64,000 nucleotides of DNA from Tahibacter harae (GTDB lineage: Bacteria; Pseudomonadota; Gammaproteobacteria; Xanthomonadales; Rhodanobacteraceae): the NCBI RefSeq assembly GCF_024437735.1, contig NZ_JANFQO010000005.1, forward strand, positions 62,001 to 126,000, read 5' to 3'. Each line of letters starts with the position of its first letter. Position 1 is the first letter of the stretch. This document shows positions 52,076-62,790 of the stretch, one piece after another. The notes under the pieces were generated by a model. It saw only the letters and a list, made by a program, of their open reading frames with translations, was not told the DNA's origin and did no database searches. The position numbers were made by a program, and so were the translations under genes.

Positions 52076-52638
52076 TCGGCCTGCGCCAGTTGAACGCCGC
52101 CGCCGCGGCGCTGCCGCCCGCGCGCATACTCGGCATCGATCCGGGTTCCCAGCGCACTGGCATAGGCATCATCGAGGTCGATGCCGCAGGCGCGGCCCGG
52201 CACATCTTCCACGGCGCGATCAAGCTCACCGACAACGAAAGCTTCGCCCTGCGCCTGAAGCAGATCTTCGAGGACATCGGCGCGATCATCGAGGCGCACC
52301 AGCCGACCGAGGTCGCGATCGAGCGCGTTTTCATGGCCAAGAACGCCGATTCGGCGCTCAAGCTGGGCCAGGCCCGTGGCGCGGCGATCTGCGCCGTGGT
52401 CAGCCGCGATCTCAGCGTGGCCGAATACGCGCCCAAGGAGATCAAGCAGGCCGTGGTCGGCGGCGGCGGCGCGGACAAGACCCAGATCCAGCACATGGTC
52501 GGCGTGCTGCTGCAATTGCCGGGTAAACTCCAGGCCGACGCGGCCGACGCGCTGGCCATCGCCCTGACCCACGCCCATACCCGGGCCACGATGCAGCGCA
52601 TAGGCATACCGCGTACCGCATGGAGGCGCAGGCGATGA
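52072..52638 (+). CDS. ruvC: Crossover junction endodeoxyribonuclease RuvC
   Basis: The 188-residue resolvase has [13 protein letters not shown] (first catalytic Asp), VAIERVF (Glu) and [10 protein letters not shown] (last acidic residues). It cuts Holliday junctions delivered by RuvAB. The start at 52072 adds about 17 residues before the conserved core; GGGAG nearby and the lack of another good codon support it. Its stop overlaps the ruvA start (ATGA at 52635). Confidence 0.95.
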   Translation: MIGLRQLNAAAAALPPARILGIDPGSQRTGIGIIEVDAAGAARHIFHGAIKLTDNESFALRLKQIFEDIGAIIEAHQPTEVAIERVFMAKNADSALKLGQARGAAICAVVSRDLSVAEYAPKEIKQAVVGGGGADKTQIQHMVGVLLQLPGKLQADAADALAIALTHAHTRATMQRIGIPRTAWRRRR

Positions 52639-53228
52639 TCGGACGTTTGAAAGGCATCCTCGTTTCCAAGCAGCCGCCGTGGCTGATGGTCGACGTCAAC
52701 GGCGTCGGCTACGAACTGGAAGCGCCCATGTCCACCTTCTACGACCTGCCCGAGGCCGGGCGCGAAGTCGTGCTGTGCACGCACTACGCCGTCAAGGAGG
52801 ATTCCGTCGCCCTGTACGGCTTTCTGCGCGAGGCCGAGCGCAGCCTGTTCCGCAGCGTGCAGAAGGTCAGCGGCATAGGCGCCAAGATCGCGCTGGCAAT
52901 TCTTTCCGGCGCGTCGGTCGAGGAATTCTCGCGCCTGGTGCAGGCCGGCGACATCGCTGCGCTGACGCGCATCCCGGGTATAGGCAAGAAGACCGCCGAG
53001 CGCATCATCGTGGAGCTGCGCGACCGCGTGGACGGGCTGGGCGGCGGCGTCGCCGGCATCGTTCCCGGCGGCGCGGTGCCGCATGACCCGGTGGCCGAAG
53101 CCGGCATCGCCCTGCAGCAGCTGGGCTACAAGCCGGCCGAGGTCACCCGCCTGGTCAAGGATGCCGCTGCGCCTGGCGACACCGCCGAAGCCATCATCCG
53201 CAAAGCCCTGCGCGCCGCCCTGCGCTGA
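52635..53228 (+). CDS. ruvA: Holliday junction DNA helicase subunit RuvA
   Basis: The 197-residue protein starts [10 protein letters not shown] and has the OB domain, two helix-hairpin-helix motifs ([10 protein letters not shown] and [13 protein letters not shown]) and the C-terminal RuvB-binding domain. It binds four-way junctions as a tetramer. An ATG 15 bp upstream would add only five residues and is not needed. It is coupled to ruvC and precedes kup. Confidence 0.96.
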   Translation: MIGRLKGILVSKQPPWLMVDVNGVGYELEAPMSTFYDLPEAGREVVLCTHYAVKEDSVALYGFLREAERSLFRSVQKVSGIGAKIALAILSGASVEEFSRLVQAGDIAALTRIPGIGKKTAERIIVELRDRVDGLGGGVAGIVPGGAVPHDPVAEAGIALQQLGYKPAEVTRLVKDAAAPGDTAEAIIRKALRAALR

Positions 53229-53261
53229 TGCGCGTTTCCCTCACTTCCTGATTCTCCGACC

Positions 53262-55135
53262 ATGAGCAGCCACGATCACGGCAACAAGAACCTGTATGCC
53301 CTGGCCCTCGGCGCCATCGGCGTGGTGTACGGCGACATCGGCACCAGCCCGCTGTACACGCTGAAGGAAGCCTTCGGCCCACACGGTGTGGCCGTATCGC
53401 CGGACAACGTGCTCGGCGTGCTCTCGCTGGTGTTCTGGTCGCTGATCGTGGTGGTGTCGATCAAGTACGCCACCTTCATCATGTCGGCCGACAACAAGGG
53501 CGAGGGCGGCATCATGGCCCTGACCACGCTGGCGCATCGCGGCGTGCGTTCCAGCGCCCGGGCACGCTGGGTCATCATGGTGCTGGGCCTGTTCGGTGCG
53601 GCGCTGTTCTTCGGCGACAGTGTGATTACGCCGGCCATGTCGGTGCTCTCGGCGGTGGAAGGCATAGAAGTGGCCGCGCCGGCGCTGCACCGCTACGTCG
53701 TGCCCATCGCGGTGATCGTGCTGTTCGTGCTGTTCGCGATCCAGCGCAGCGGCACGGCCAAGGTGGCGCGGCTGTTCGCGCCGGTAATGGTGATCTGGTT
53801 CCTCTCGCTGGCGGTGCTGGGCGTCATCAAGATCATCGACGCGCCGCAGGTGCTGCGCGCGCTGCATCCCTACTACGCAGTCGAATTTTTCCTGGAGAAC
53901 GGACGGGTCGGCTTCTTCGCCCTGGCTTCGGTCATCCTTGCCCTGACCGGCGCCGAGGCGCTGTACGCCGACATGGGCCATTTCGGCAAGCGGCCGATAC
54001 GCCGCGCCTGGTTCGCCTTCGTGCTGCCGGCGCTGATGCTCAATTACCTGGGGCAGGGCGCGCTGCTGCTGGAGAATCCCGCCGCGGCGCAGAACCCGTT
54101 CTACCTGCTGGTGCCGCCGGTGCTGCTGTATCCGATGATCGGCCTGGCCACGCTGGCGGCGGTGATCGCTTCGCAGGCGGTGATCTCCGGCGCGTTCTCG
54201 GTCACGCGCCAAGCAATACAGCTGGGCTATCTGCCGCGCATGGAAGTGATCCACACTTCGCGCGAGACCATAGGCCAGATCTACCTGCCCTGGCTCAACC
54301 GCGCGCTGCTGGTGCTGACCGTGGCCGTGGTGATCGGCTTCCGCAGTTCGACCAACCTGGCCGCGGCCTACGGCATCGCGGTGATCGGCACCATGACCAT
54401 CGATTCCATCCTGGTCATGATCGTGGCGCGGCGCATCTGGCACTGGAAGCGCTGGCATGTGGCGGCGCTGGGCGGCTTGTTCCTGGTGGTGGATCTGGCC
54501 TTCCTCGGCGCCAATCTGGAGAAGGTCGAGCACGGCGGCTGGTTCCCGCTGGTGCTGGGCCTGGTGGTGTTCTCGGTGATGACGACCTGGCGCCGCGGCC
54601 GCGAGCTGGTCATACGCGAACTCAAGAACGCCGGCCTCGCATTGCGGCCCTTCATCGAATCCATCGCCGAGCATCCGCCGCTGCGCGTGCCCGGCCAGGC
54701 CGTGTTCCTGACCGCCCAGCCCGACGCCGTGCCGCATGCGCTGCTGCACAACCTCAAGCACAACAAGGTGCTGCACGAGCAGAACGTGGTGCTCACGGTG
54801 GAATGGCTGGAGACGCCGACGGCCGAGCCCGAGGAGCGCATCGAACTGGTCGCGCTGGGGCATGACTTCCACCAGCTCACCCTGCGCTACGGCTTCGCCG
54901 AAGATCCCGACGTGCCCGATATGCTGGCCAAGTGCGAAAAGGTCGGCCTGGTGTTCGACATGATGGACACCACCTTCTTCCTCAGCCGCGAGAGCATCGT
55001 CGCCACCGACAACCGCGGCATGCCCAAGTGGCGCGACAAGCTGTTCGCCTTCATGCAGCGCAACGCGCTGCCGGCCACGGCGTTCTTCCAGATACCCGGC
55101 AACCGCCTGATCGAGCTGGGTACACAGGTGGAGAT

Positions 55136-55139
<4 letters not shown>
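53262..55139 (+). CDS. kup: KUP-family potassium uptake transporter
   Basis: The 625-residue protein has about 12 membrane helices over residues 15-445, with [17 protein letters not shown] at the start typical of KUP, and a cytoplasmic C-terminal tail of about 170 residues. It takes up K+ with protons. The gene lies inside the ruvA-ruvB interval, an arrangement also known from Xanthomonas. The ruvB start overlaps its stop (ATGA at 55136), so RuvB synthesis is coupled to translation of a K+ transporter. Confidence 0.96.
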
Positions 55140-56170
<1,031 letters not shown>

Positions 56171-56272
56171 GGCCGGGTGCGCGCCTGTTCAGGCGGCAGC
56201 GGCTATGCTGCCGCATCGTTTTGCTTGCAGCAGCCCCTTGCTGCAGCTCCCCACCCGCACCCAAGGAGCGAC

Positions 56273-56686
56273 ATGGCGACCGATCCATTCCGCTGGCCTG
56301 CCCGGGTCTACTGGGAAGATACCGATGCGGGCGGAGTGGTCTACCACGCCAGCTACCTGCGCTTCCTGGAACGCGCCCGCACCGAGTACCTGCGTCATCT
56401 CGGTATTGAGCAGGAGGCGCTGCGCAAGGACAATAACGCCGTCTTCGTCGTGCGCGACATCGCGATCGGCTTTCTCAAGCCGGCGCGGCTCGATGATTTG
56501 CTGGACGTCACCGTGGCCTTGGTCGGGCGGCGCCCGGCCAGCCTCATGTTCCAGCAACAGATCCTGCGCAAGTCCGACGGCTTGCTGCTGGTCGAGGCAA
56601 GCGTGCGGGCGGCCTGCGTCGATGCCGCCGGTTTCCGTCCACGTCCCATTCCCGACGGCCTGTTTGTGGAGATTTCCAAGGCATGA
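56273..56686 (+). CDS. ybgC: Acyl-CoA thioesterase YbgC
   Basis: The 137-residue hotdog-fold protein contains YWEDTDAGGVVYHASYLRF, with the catalytic Asp of the YbgC/4-hydroxybenzoyl-CoA thioesterase family. AAGGAG lies 7 bp before the ATG and fixes the start. It is the first gene of the tol-pal operon. Its stop overlaps the tolQ start by ATGA at 56683. Confidence 0.95.
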   Translation: MATDPFRWPARVYWEDTDAGGVVYHASYLRFLERARTEYLRHLGIEQEALRKDNNAVFVVRDIAIGFLKPARLDDLLDVTVALVGRRPASLMFQQQILRKSDGLLLVEASVRAACVDAAGFRPRPIPDGLFVEISKA

Positions 56687-57366
56687 ACGCTGGTGACCTG
56701 AATCTGTGGCAGCTGATCGTGCACGCGAGCCTGTTCGTCAAGTTCGTGATGTTCGTGCTGCTGGTGTTCTCCTTCCTCTCCTGGGGCATCATCTTCCGCA
56801 AGCACAGCATGCTGAAGACGGCGCTGGGCAGTGCCAACGAATTCGAGGAACGTTTCTGGTCCGGCGCCGACCTGGCCGCGCTGTTCCGCGAAGTCACCGG
56901 CCGCGGCGGCCAGATCAGCGGCATCGAAAGCATCTTTGAAGCCGGCTTCCGCGAATTCGCGCGCCAGCGCCAGCGCCGCGGCGTGGATCCGCGCACCCTG
57001 CTCGAAGGCGCCCAGCGCGCCATGCGCGTGGCGCAGACGCGCGAAATCGACCGCCTCGAAGGCAATCTGGAATTCCTCGCCAACGTCGGCTCCATCAGCC
57101 CCTACGTCGGCCTGCTCGGCACGGTCTACGGCATCATGATCTCGTTCCAGGGCCTGGCCAACGTCAAGGAAGCCACCATCGCCAGCGTCGCGCCGGGCAT
57201 TTCCGAGGCCCTGGTCGCCACCGCCATGGGTCTGATCGCGGCGATCCCGGCCTCCTGGGCCTACAACCGCTATTCCAACAAGGTCGACCGCGTCGCCACG
57301 CGCTACGACACCTTCACCGAGGAGTTCTCCTCCATCCTGCAGCGCCAGGCACATATCGAGGATTGA
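56683..57366 (+). CDS. tolQ: Tol-Pal system inner-membrane protein TolQ
   Basis: The 227-residue MotA/TolQ/ExbB-family protein has three membrane helices (about residues 18-40, 130-152, 165-190) and the conserved GLLGTVYGIM and ALVATAMGLIAAIPA segments. With TolR it forms the proton-driven motor that energises TolA. It lies 40 bp before tolR. Confidence 0.96.
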   Translation: MNAGDLNLWQLIVHASLFVKFVMFVLLVFSFLSWGIIFRKHSMLKTALGSANEFEERFWSGADLAALFREVTGRGGQISGIESIFEAGFREFARQRQRRGVDPRTLLEGAQRAMRVAQTREIDRLEGNLEFLANVGSISPYVGLLGTVYGIMISFQGLANVKEATIASVAPGISEALVATAMGLIAAIPASWAYNRYSNKVDRVATRYDTFTEEFSSILQRQAHIED

Positions 57367-57406
57367 GCGCCACCCCGCGCCCATTCCCCGTCCGTTGGAG
57401 CCGCCG

Positions 57407-57844
57407 ATGCAAAGCCACCGCCGCAAGCGCAAGAAACTCAAGTCCGACATCAACGTCGTGCCGTACATCGACGTGATGCTGGTGCTGCTCATCATCTTCA
57501 TGGTGACGGCGCCGCTGTTGAACCTGGGCGTGGACATCGACCTGCCCGAGTCGTCCATCGCGCGCAGCCTCAACGTGGACAAGAACCCGGTCGTGGTCAG
57601 CGTGGATCAGGCCGGCAAGATCTACCTGACCCTGCCCGACGCCCAGCGCGAGGAAGTCGACACGGCCAAGCTGACCGCGCTGGTCTCGGCCTACGTCAAG
57701 ACCAATCCCAAATCCCCGGTCTACGTCGCCGGCGACAGCAAGACCGAATACGGCAAGGTCTACGACGCCATGGCGCTGCTGCAGAGTGCCGGCGTGGCCA
57801 AGGTCGGCCTGATGGGCCAGCCGCCGCAGGAAAAGGCGAACTGA
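57407..57844 (+). CDS. tolR: Tol-Pal system inner-membrane protein TolR
   Basis: The 145-residue ExbD/TolR-family protein has one membrane helix with the essential Asp in YIDVMLVLLIIFMV, then a periplasmic domain. GGAG at 57397-57400 fixes the ATG at 57407; an upstream TTG is not needed. tolA begins 10 bp after its stop. Confidence 0.95.
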   Translation: MQSHRRKRKKLKSDINVVPYIDVMLVLLIIFMVTAPLLNLGVDIDLPESSIARSLNVDKNPVVVSVDQAGKIYLTLPDAQREEVDTAKLTALVSAYVKTNPKSPVYVAGDSKTEYGKVYDAMALLQSAGVAKVGLMGQPPQEKAN

Positions 57845-57854
57845 GCGCCCGCTG

Positions 57855-58682
57855 ATGGCTAGCAATGAAGACAGCCTGCGGCCGTGGATCTACTCGCTGC
57901 TGGTACATCTCACCATCGTCGCCCTGATCGCCGGCAGCCTGTTCTGGACCAGCGACAGGGTGGCCGTGAGCATTGCCGGGCCCATCATCGAGGCGACCCT
58001 GGTCGGCCCCGCGCAGGCGCCCCAGCCCAAGGCGGTCAAGCCCAAACCCAAGCCCAAGCCGGTGGAGCCCAAGCCTGAGCCGGCCCAGCCCAAGGTCGAG
58101 GAACCCGCGCCCGAGCCGCCCAAGAAAGATCTGAAGGACCAGGAAAAGGTCACCGACCAGATCACCCAGCTCAAGGCCGAGCAGGACAAGGTCCAGGAAG
58201 AGCTGCGCAAGAAGGAACAGATCGAGTTGGCCGAGAAGCAGGCCGAGGCCGAGCGCCAGGAAAAGCTCAAGGAAGAAAAGCTCAAGCAGCAGCGCGACAA
58301 GGCCGCGCGCGAACAGGCGGAAAAGGACAAAAAGGCCGAGGCCGCGCGCCTGGCAGCGATGATCGCCGAGGAGGCCAAGACCGGCCAGGACGGCATCGAC
58401 ACCAGCCTGGAAGCGCAGTACTACGCCGCGATCCAGAGCGTGGTCACCGCCGCCTGGCTGCGGCCGGAGACCACGCCGCCCGGCGTGCGCTGCACGCTGG
58501 AGATCACCCAGATCGTCGGCGGCGAAGTGATCAATGCGGTGGTGGTCAATCCATGCAATGCCGACGAGGTCACGCGCGACTCGCTGCAGCAGGCGCCGCT
58601 GCGCGCCTCGCCGCTGCCGTATACCGGTTACGAAAGCGTGTTCAAGCGCAAGATCCGTTTCGAGTTCAAGTATGACGGCTAG
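57855..58682 (+). CDS. tolA: Tol-Pal system protein TolA
   Basis: The 275-residue protein has one N-terminal membrane helix with the SLLVHLTIVALIA pattern (TolQR contact), a Pro/Lys/Glu-rich part and a long Glu/Lys/Ala/Gln helix (residues about 60-165), and domain III (about 185-275) with AAWLRPE, CTLEI and NPCNADE...SPLPY. It spans the periplasm and contacts TolB, Pal and possibly CpoB. It is shorter than E. coli TolA mainly in the helical middle. The next gene starts 11 bp before its stop and duplicates domain III. Confidence 0.93.
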   Translation: MASNEDSLRPWIYSLLVHLTIVALIAGSLFWTSDRVAVSIAGPIIEATLVGPAQAPQPKAVKPKPKPKPVEPKPEPAQPKVEEPAPEPPKKDLKDQEKVTDQITQLKAEQDKVQEELRKKEQIELAEKQAEAERQEKLKEEKLKQQRDKAAREQAEKDKKAEAARLAAMIAEEAKTGQDGIDTSLEAQYYAAIQSVVTAAWLRPETTPPGVRCTLEITQIVGGEVINAVVVNPCNADEVTRDSLQQAPLRASPLPYTGYESVFKRKIRFEFKYDG

Positions 58683-59031
58683 CCTGCGCCGCGCCCTGCC
58701 GCTGCTGGCCGCTGTCTTGCCGCTGGGCGCGCCCGCCGCCGGCGACATCACCGAACAGAAGCTGGCTTATATGCGTGCCCTGCAGCAGGCCGTGACCGCC
58801 AACTGGCTGCGGCCGGAATCGGCCACCGATCTCAGCTGTGTGGTGGAGATCGTCCTGCGTCCCGGCGGCGAGGTCGTTCAGGTCAGCTTAGGCCAGCCCT
58901 GCAATGCTGATGCGCAGGCGCGCGCGTCGATCAACCGCGCCGTGCTCGGTGCTTCACCCTTACCTTATGCCGGCTTTGAGAAAGTCTTTCAGAGCCGGGT
59001 CAACCTGATTTTCCAGACAGACGGCCATTGA
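58672..59031 (+). CDS. Secreted TolA domain-III-only paralogue
   Basis: The 119-residue protein has a signal peptide (about residues 1-23). The rest aligns by eye with the end of TolA: VTANWLRPE, CVVEIVL, QPCNAD and ASPLPYAGFEKVFQSRVNLIF match VTAAWLRPE, CTLEITQ, NPCNAD and ASPLPYTGYESVFKRKIRFEF. It lacks the membrane anchor and the long helix, so it should be free in the periplasm. The start overlaps tolA by 11 bp. It is probably expressed with tolA and may bind the same partners. An alternative is that it is a regulator or competitor of TolA. Confidence 0.88.
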   Translation: MTASLRRALPLLAAVLPLGAPAAGDITEQKLAYMRALQQAVTANWLRPESATDLSCVVEIVLRPGGEVVQVSLGQPCNADAQARASINRAVLGASPLPYAGFEKVFQSRVNLIFQTDGH

Positions 59032-59043
59032 GGCGGAACCGAT

Positions 59044-60399
59044 ATGCGAGCAAACCCCATCATCCGATTCGCCACCTTGCTGTTGTGCCTGTGCGGCGCC
59101 GCAGCCCACGCCCAGGGCACCAGCCCGCCGGCGGGAGGGCAGGGGCTGAGCAGTGACGTGCCCACCATCGTGATCAACACCGGCACGGCCAGCGCCGTGA
59201 ACATCACCGTGGTGCCGTTCGCGTTCGAAGCCGCCGGCGCGCCGGCCGAGACCGACGTTTCCGACATCGTGCGCATGGACCTGGCCCGTTCGGGCCTGTT
59301 CAACGCCCTGGACAAGAAGGACGTGGTCGAATTCCCGTCCCGCGGCAGCGACATCAAGTTCCCGACCTGGAACCTGCTCAAGCAGCAGTTCATCACCGTC
59401 GGCCGCGTACTGGACGCCGACGGCGGCGCGATGCGGGTGGAGTTCGAGCTGTTCAACGTCGCCAAACAGGAAAAGCTGCTGGCCCTGGCCATCACCGGCC
59501 AGCGCAGCGACCTGCGTGGCGTCGGCCACCAGATTGCCGACCTGGTCTATGAAAAGATCATCGGCGAGCGCGGCGCATTCTGGACCCGCATCGCCTACGT
59601 CACCGCGGCCGGCGTCAGCCCCAACATCAACTACGCCCTGATGGTGGCCGATTCGGACGGCTACAACCCGCAGGTGCTGGTGCGCTCGCGCGAGCCGCTG
59701 CTGTCGCCGTCCTGGTCGCCGGACGGCAAGAAGCTGGCCTATGTCTCCTTCGAGCGCGGCGACTCGGCCATCTATATCCAGGAAATCGCCACCGGCGCGC
59801 GCCAGGTCATCTCCAACCGCAAGGGCATCAACGGCGCCCCGGCGTTCTCCCCGGACGGTAGCCGCCTGGCCCTGACCCTGTCCTACCTCGGCAACCCGGA
59901 CATTTTCATCATGGACCTGGCCAGCCGCGAGACCAAGCGCATCACCAACCACTTCTCCATCGACACCGAGGCCCAGTGGATGCCGGACGGCCAGAGCCTG
60001 GTGTTCACCTCCGACCGCTCGGGCAAGCCCCAGCTGTACCAGGTCTCGACCGCGGGCGGAGACGCCACCCGTCTGACGTTCCAGGGCGAATACAACGCCA
60101 AGCCGTCGATTTCCCACGACGGCAAGAAGTTCGCTATGGCGCAAGGCACTGGAAATGTGTATCGTATTGCGGTTTTGGACCGGAGCAAGGGCGCGGGGAC
60201 GATGAATGTCCTTTCGCCCGGCAGCGTGGACGAGTCGCCTAGCTTCGCACCGAATGGAAGCATGCTGCTTTATGCCGCTACCGACGGACCGCGCGGCGTA
60301 CTGTACGCAGTGTCGGCCAACGGCCGCGTTCGCCAGAGGCTGGTTCTGGCCGATGGCGACGTGCGCGAGCCGGCATGGGGACCTTTCCGACAGCGATAA
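59044..60399 (+). CDS. tolB: Tol-Pal system periplasmic protein TolB
   Basis: The 451-residue protein has a signal peptide (about 1-22), an N-terminal alpha/beta domain and a six-bladed propeller with repeats such as SPSWSPDGKKLAYVS, APAFSPDGSRLAL and AQWMPDGQSLVFTSD. TolB binds Pal and TolA in the periplasm. It starts 12 bp after the domain-III paralogue. Confidence 0.96.
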   Translation: MRANPIIRFATLLLCLCGAAAHAQGTSPPAGGQGLSSDVPTIVINTGTASAVNITVVPFAFEAAGAPAETDVSDIVRMDLARSGLFNALDKKDVVEFPSRGSDIKFPTWNLLKQQFITVGRVLDADGGAMRVEFELFNVAKQEKLLALAITGQRSDLRGVGHQIADLVYEKIIGERGAFWTRIAYVTAAGVSPNINYALMVADSDGYNPQVLVRSREPLLSPSWSPDGKKLAYVSFERGDSAIYIQEIATGARQVISNRKGINGAPAFSPDGSRLALTLSYLGNPDIFIMDLASRETKRITNHFSIDTEAQWMPDGQSLVFTSDRSGKPQLYQVSTAGGDATRLTFQGEYNAKPSISHDGKKFAMAQGTGNVYRIAVLDRSKGAGTMNVLSPGSVDESPSFAPNGSMLLYAATDGPRGVLYAVSANGRVRQRLVLADGDVREPAWGPFRQR

Positions 60400-60407
60400 T
60401 TTAAAGA

Positions 60408-60456
60408 CGCCGGGTAACCGGCGCTGGCTACTGACCTTTGTACTGTGTACTGACCT
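60408..60456 (+). promoter_or_regulatory. Leader hairpin and direct repeat upstream of pal
   Basis: A 6-bp CGCCGG/CCGGCG stem with a GTAA tetraloop (60408-60423) lies in the 78-bp tolB-pal gap. TACTGACCT occurs twice, at 60429-60437 and 60448-60456. These may be a protein-binding site, or affect pal translation or mRNA stability; neither is proven. Confidence 0.35.
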
Positions 60457-60477
60457 GACCTCCTAAGGACTACAACA

Positions 60478-60996
60478 ATGAACACTTCGCTTCGCCTCGC
60501 CATTGCCGCCCTGTTGTGCGTGACCGCGGTCGGTTGCGCCAAGAAGACCAAGCCCGGTGGCGGTGACACCTCCGGCGGTAGCAATGTCCAGACCCCGGAC
60601 ACCGGCCGCCCGGACAACGGCGGTGAATACACCCGCGAATCCCTCAACACCGACTCCTGCCTGCGCCAGCGCGTGATCTACTTCGATCTGGACAAGACCG
60701 AGATCAAGGGCGAGTTCCAGGCCCAGATCGCCTGCCACGCCAAGTTCATCCGCCAGTTCCCGGACTACAACGTGACCCTCGAAGGCAATGCCGACGAGCG
60801 CGGTTCGCGCGAATACAACCTGGGCCTGGGTGAGCGCCGCGGCAACGCCGTGCAGAGCGCCCTGTCCTCGGCCGGCGCCCCGTCGAACCAGCTGAACGTG
60901 GTCTCCTACGGTGAAGAGCGTCCGACCTGCAAGGACCACAGCGAATCGTGCTGGGCCAAGAACCGCCGCGTCGAACTGGTCTACACCACGAAGTAA
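60478..60996 (+). CDS. pal: Peptidoglycan-associated lipoprotein Pal
   Basis: The 172-residue lipoprotein has lipobox AVGC (Cys20) and an OmpA-like peptidoglycan-binding domain. The key segment is NADERGSREYNLGLGERRGNAV. It tethers the outer membrane to the cell wall. AAGGA precedes the start. Confidence 0.97.
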   Translation: MNTSLRLAIAALLCVTAVGCAKKTKPGGGDTSGGSNVQTPDTGRPDNGGEYTRESLNTDSCLRQRVIYFDLDKTEIKGEFQAQIACHAKFIRQFPDYNVTLEGNADERGSREYNLGLGERRGNAVQSALSSAGAPSNQLNVVSYGEERPTCKDHSESCWAKNRRVELVYTTK

Positions 60997-61016
60997 GCAG
61001 TAAATAAAGGAATCCG

Positions 61017-61952
61017 ATGCGAGTGTTCACGAACACCCTCGGTGCCCGCATCACGGTCGCGGCGGCTTTGGCCGCCGCGACTGTTTCCATGCCGGCCGCC
61101 GCTGAACGCCTCAGTCTCGCCGAGCGCGTCGCCGCTCTCGAAGCCCAGGCACAGGCCGGCCAGGGCACGGTCGATCTGGTCAACCAGATCCAGGCGCTGC
61201 AGACCGAAGTCCAGCAGCTCAACGGCCTGGTCGAGCAGCTGCGCCATCAGCTCGACGAGCAGAAAGAGCGCAACAAGCAGCAGTACATAGACCTCGACTC
61301 CCGCGTCGGCCGCCTCGAAGGCGGTGGCGGTGCAGCCGCGCCGGCCAGCAGCCCGGCCAACAATGGTCAACTCCAGGATATCCAGCTGGGCGCGCCCAAC
61401 GGCGCGACCGGCAATGTCCCGCCGCCGTCCACCGACCCGGCGCTGGACCTGGGCAGCGCGGCCCCTGCGGCCCCTGCGGCCGCCGCGCCCGCCGCTGCGG
61501 CGGCTGCCGCGGCAACCCCGCCTGCTGCTGCGGCGGCGCCGTCCGCCACGCGTTTCGACCCGGCGGCGGAAAAAGCCAGCTACGACGAAGCCTTCGCTGC
61601 GCTGCGCGACGGCCGCTATGCCGAATCCGCGCGCCGCTTCCAGGCCTTCATCGACGCCTATCCGTCCAGCGAACTGGCCGGCAACGCCTACTACTGGCTG
61701 GGCGAGTCCTACTACGTGACGCAGAACTACCGCGTCTCGCTGGAAACCTTCCAGACCCTGCTGAAGAACTATCCGGACAGCACCAAGGCCCCGGACGCCA
61801 TGCTCAAGACCGGTTACTGCCAGTACGAACTGAAGCAGTGGGAACCGGCCAAGGCCACCCTGACCCGGGTGGTGCAGAAGTATCCGGATACCGTGGTCGC
61901 GCGCCTGGCCCAGGGCCGGCTGCGCGCACTGCAGTCCGAAGGCGCGCACTGA
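61017..61952 (+). CDS. cpoB: Cell-division coordinator CpoB (YbgF)
   Basis: The 311-residue periplasmic protein has a signal peptide (about 1-26), a Gln-rich coiled coil (about 35-95), an Ala/Pro linker and TPR repeats (about 185-310, with YPSSELAGNAYYWLGESYY). It links Tol function to PBP1B activity during division. AAAGGA lies before the ATG. It closes the canonical tol-pal set. Confidence 0.95.
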   Translation: MRVFTNTLGARITVAAALAAATVSMPAAAERLSLAERVAALEAQAQAGQGTVDLVNQIQALQTEVQQLNGLVEQLRHQLDEQKERNKQQYIDLDSRVGRLEGGGGAAAPASSPANNGQLQDIQLGAPNGATGNVPPPSTDPALDLGSAAPAAPAAAAPAAAAAAAATPPAAAAAPSATRFDPAAEKASYDEAFAALRDGRYAESARRFQAFIDAYPSSELAGNAYYWLGESYYVTQNYRVSLETFQTLLKNYPDSTKAPDAMLKTGYCQYELKQWEPAKATLTRVVQKYPDTVVARLAQGRLRALQSEGAH

Positions 61953-61982
61953 GCGCCAGGACCCGGACCGGCGGCTGCGGCC

Positions 61983-62708
61983 ATGTCGGCTGAAGCTGCC
62001 CCTCCCGCCACCGTCAGCAACGCGCCCGTTCCGGCTCCGGAGCGGGCGACTGCGCCGGCCGCCGTGCCCGAGCGTCTGCGCATCACCGAGATCTTCCACT
62101 CCATCCAGGGCGAAGCCGACGCGGTGGGCTGGCCTACCGTATTCGTGCGCCTGACCGGCTGCCCGCTGCGCTGCACCTGGTGCGACACGACGTATTCCTT
62201 CCACGGCGGCGAGTGGCGCTCCATCGATGCCATCCTGGCCGAGGTCGCCAGCCACGGTGCACGACATGTCTGCGTCACCGGCGGCGAGCCGCTGTCGCAG
62301 AAACGCTGCCTGATCCTGCTGCGCCGGCTCTGCGATGCCGGCTACGAAGTGTCGCTGGAAACCTCCGGCGCATTGGACGTGGCCGCGGTCGATCCGCGCG
62401 TGCGCAAGGTGATGGACCTCAAGGCGCCCGATTCGGGCGAGGCCGGACGCAACCGCTGGTCCAACCTTGAACATCTGCGCGCCCACGACCAGATCAAATT
62501 CGTCCTGGCCGGCCGCGCCGACTACGACTGGGCCTGCGGCGTGCTGCGCGAACACGCGCTGGCGGCGCGCTGCCAAGTGCTGTTCTCGCCGGTGCACGCC
62601 AGCCTCAAGCCGCGCGAACTGGCCGAATGGATACTTGCCGACCGCCTGCCGGTGCGCATGCAATTGCAGCTGCACAAGCTGCTGTGGGGCGATGAGCCCG
62701 GACATTAG
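61983..62708 (+). CDS. queE: 7-carboxy-7-deazaguanine synthase QueE
   Basis: The 241-residue radical-SAM protein has the CPLRCTWC cluster motif and starts its core with RLRITEIFHSIQGE. It converts carboxytetrahydropterin to 7-carboxy-7-deazaguanine in preQ0/queuosine synthesis. The first 30 residues are Ala/Pro-rich and lack a family counterpart. A GTG at 62064 would give a more typical N-terminus; the start is therefore uncertain. queC follows after 82 bp. Confidence 0.93.
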   Translation: MSAEAAPPATVSNAPVPAPERATAPAAVPERLRITEIFHSIQGEADAVGWPTVFVRLTGCPLRCTWCDTTYSFHGGEWRSIDAILAEVASHGARHVCVTGGEPLSQKRCLILLRRLCDAGYEVSLETSGALDVAAVDPRVRKVMDLKAPDSGEAGRNRWSNLEHLRAHDQIKFVLAGRADYDWACGVLREHALAARCQVLFSPVHASLKPRELAEWILADRLPVRMQLQLHKLLWGDEPGH

Positions 62709-62790
62709 TTTCCTGCCGGGCCGGCCCGTGGGAAATCCGCAGAGTCCCCCATCGCGCCGCGCGACCCCGTAGCAACCAAGGCACTACCGA

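Noticed and set aside
62709-62790. preQ1 riboswitch between queE and queC
   Set aside because: No compact pseudoknot or conserved preQ1 core is visible, and the region lies inside an apparent operon.
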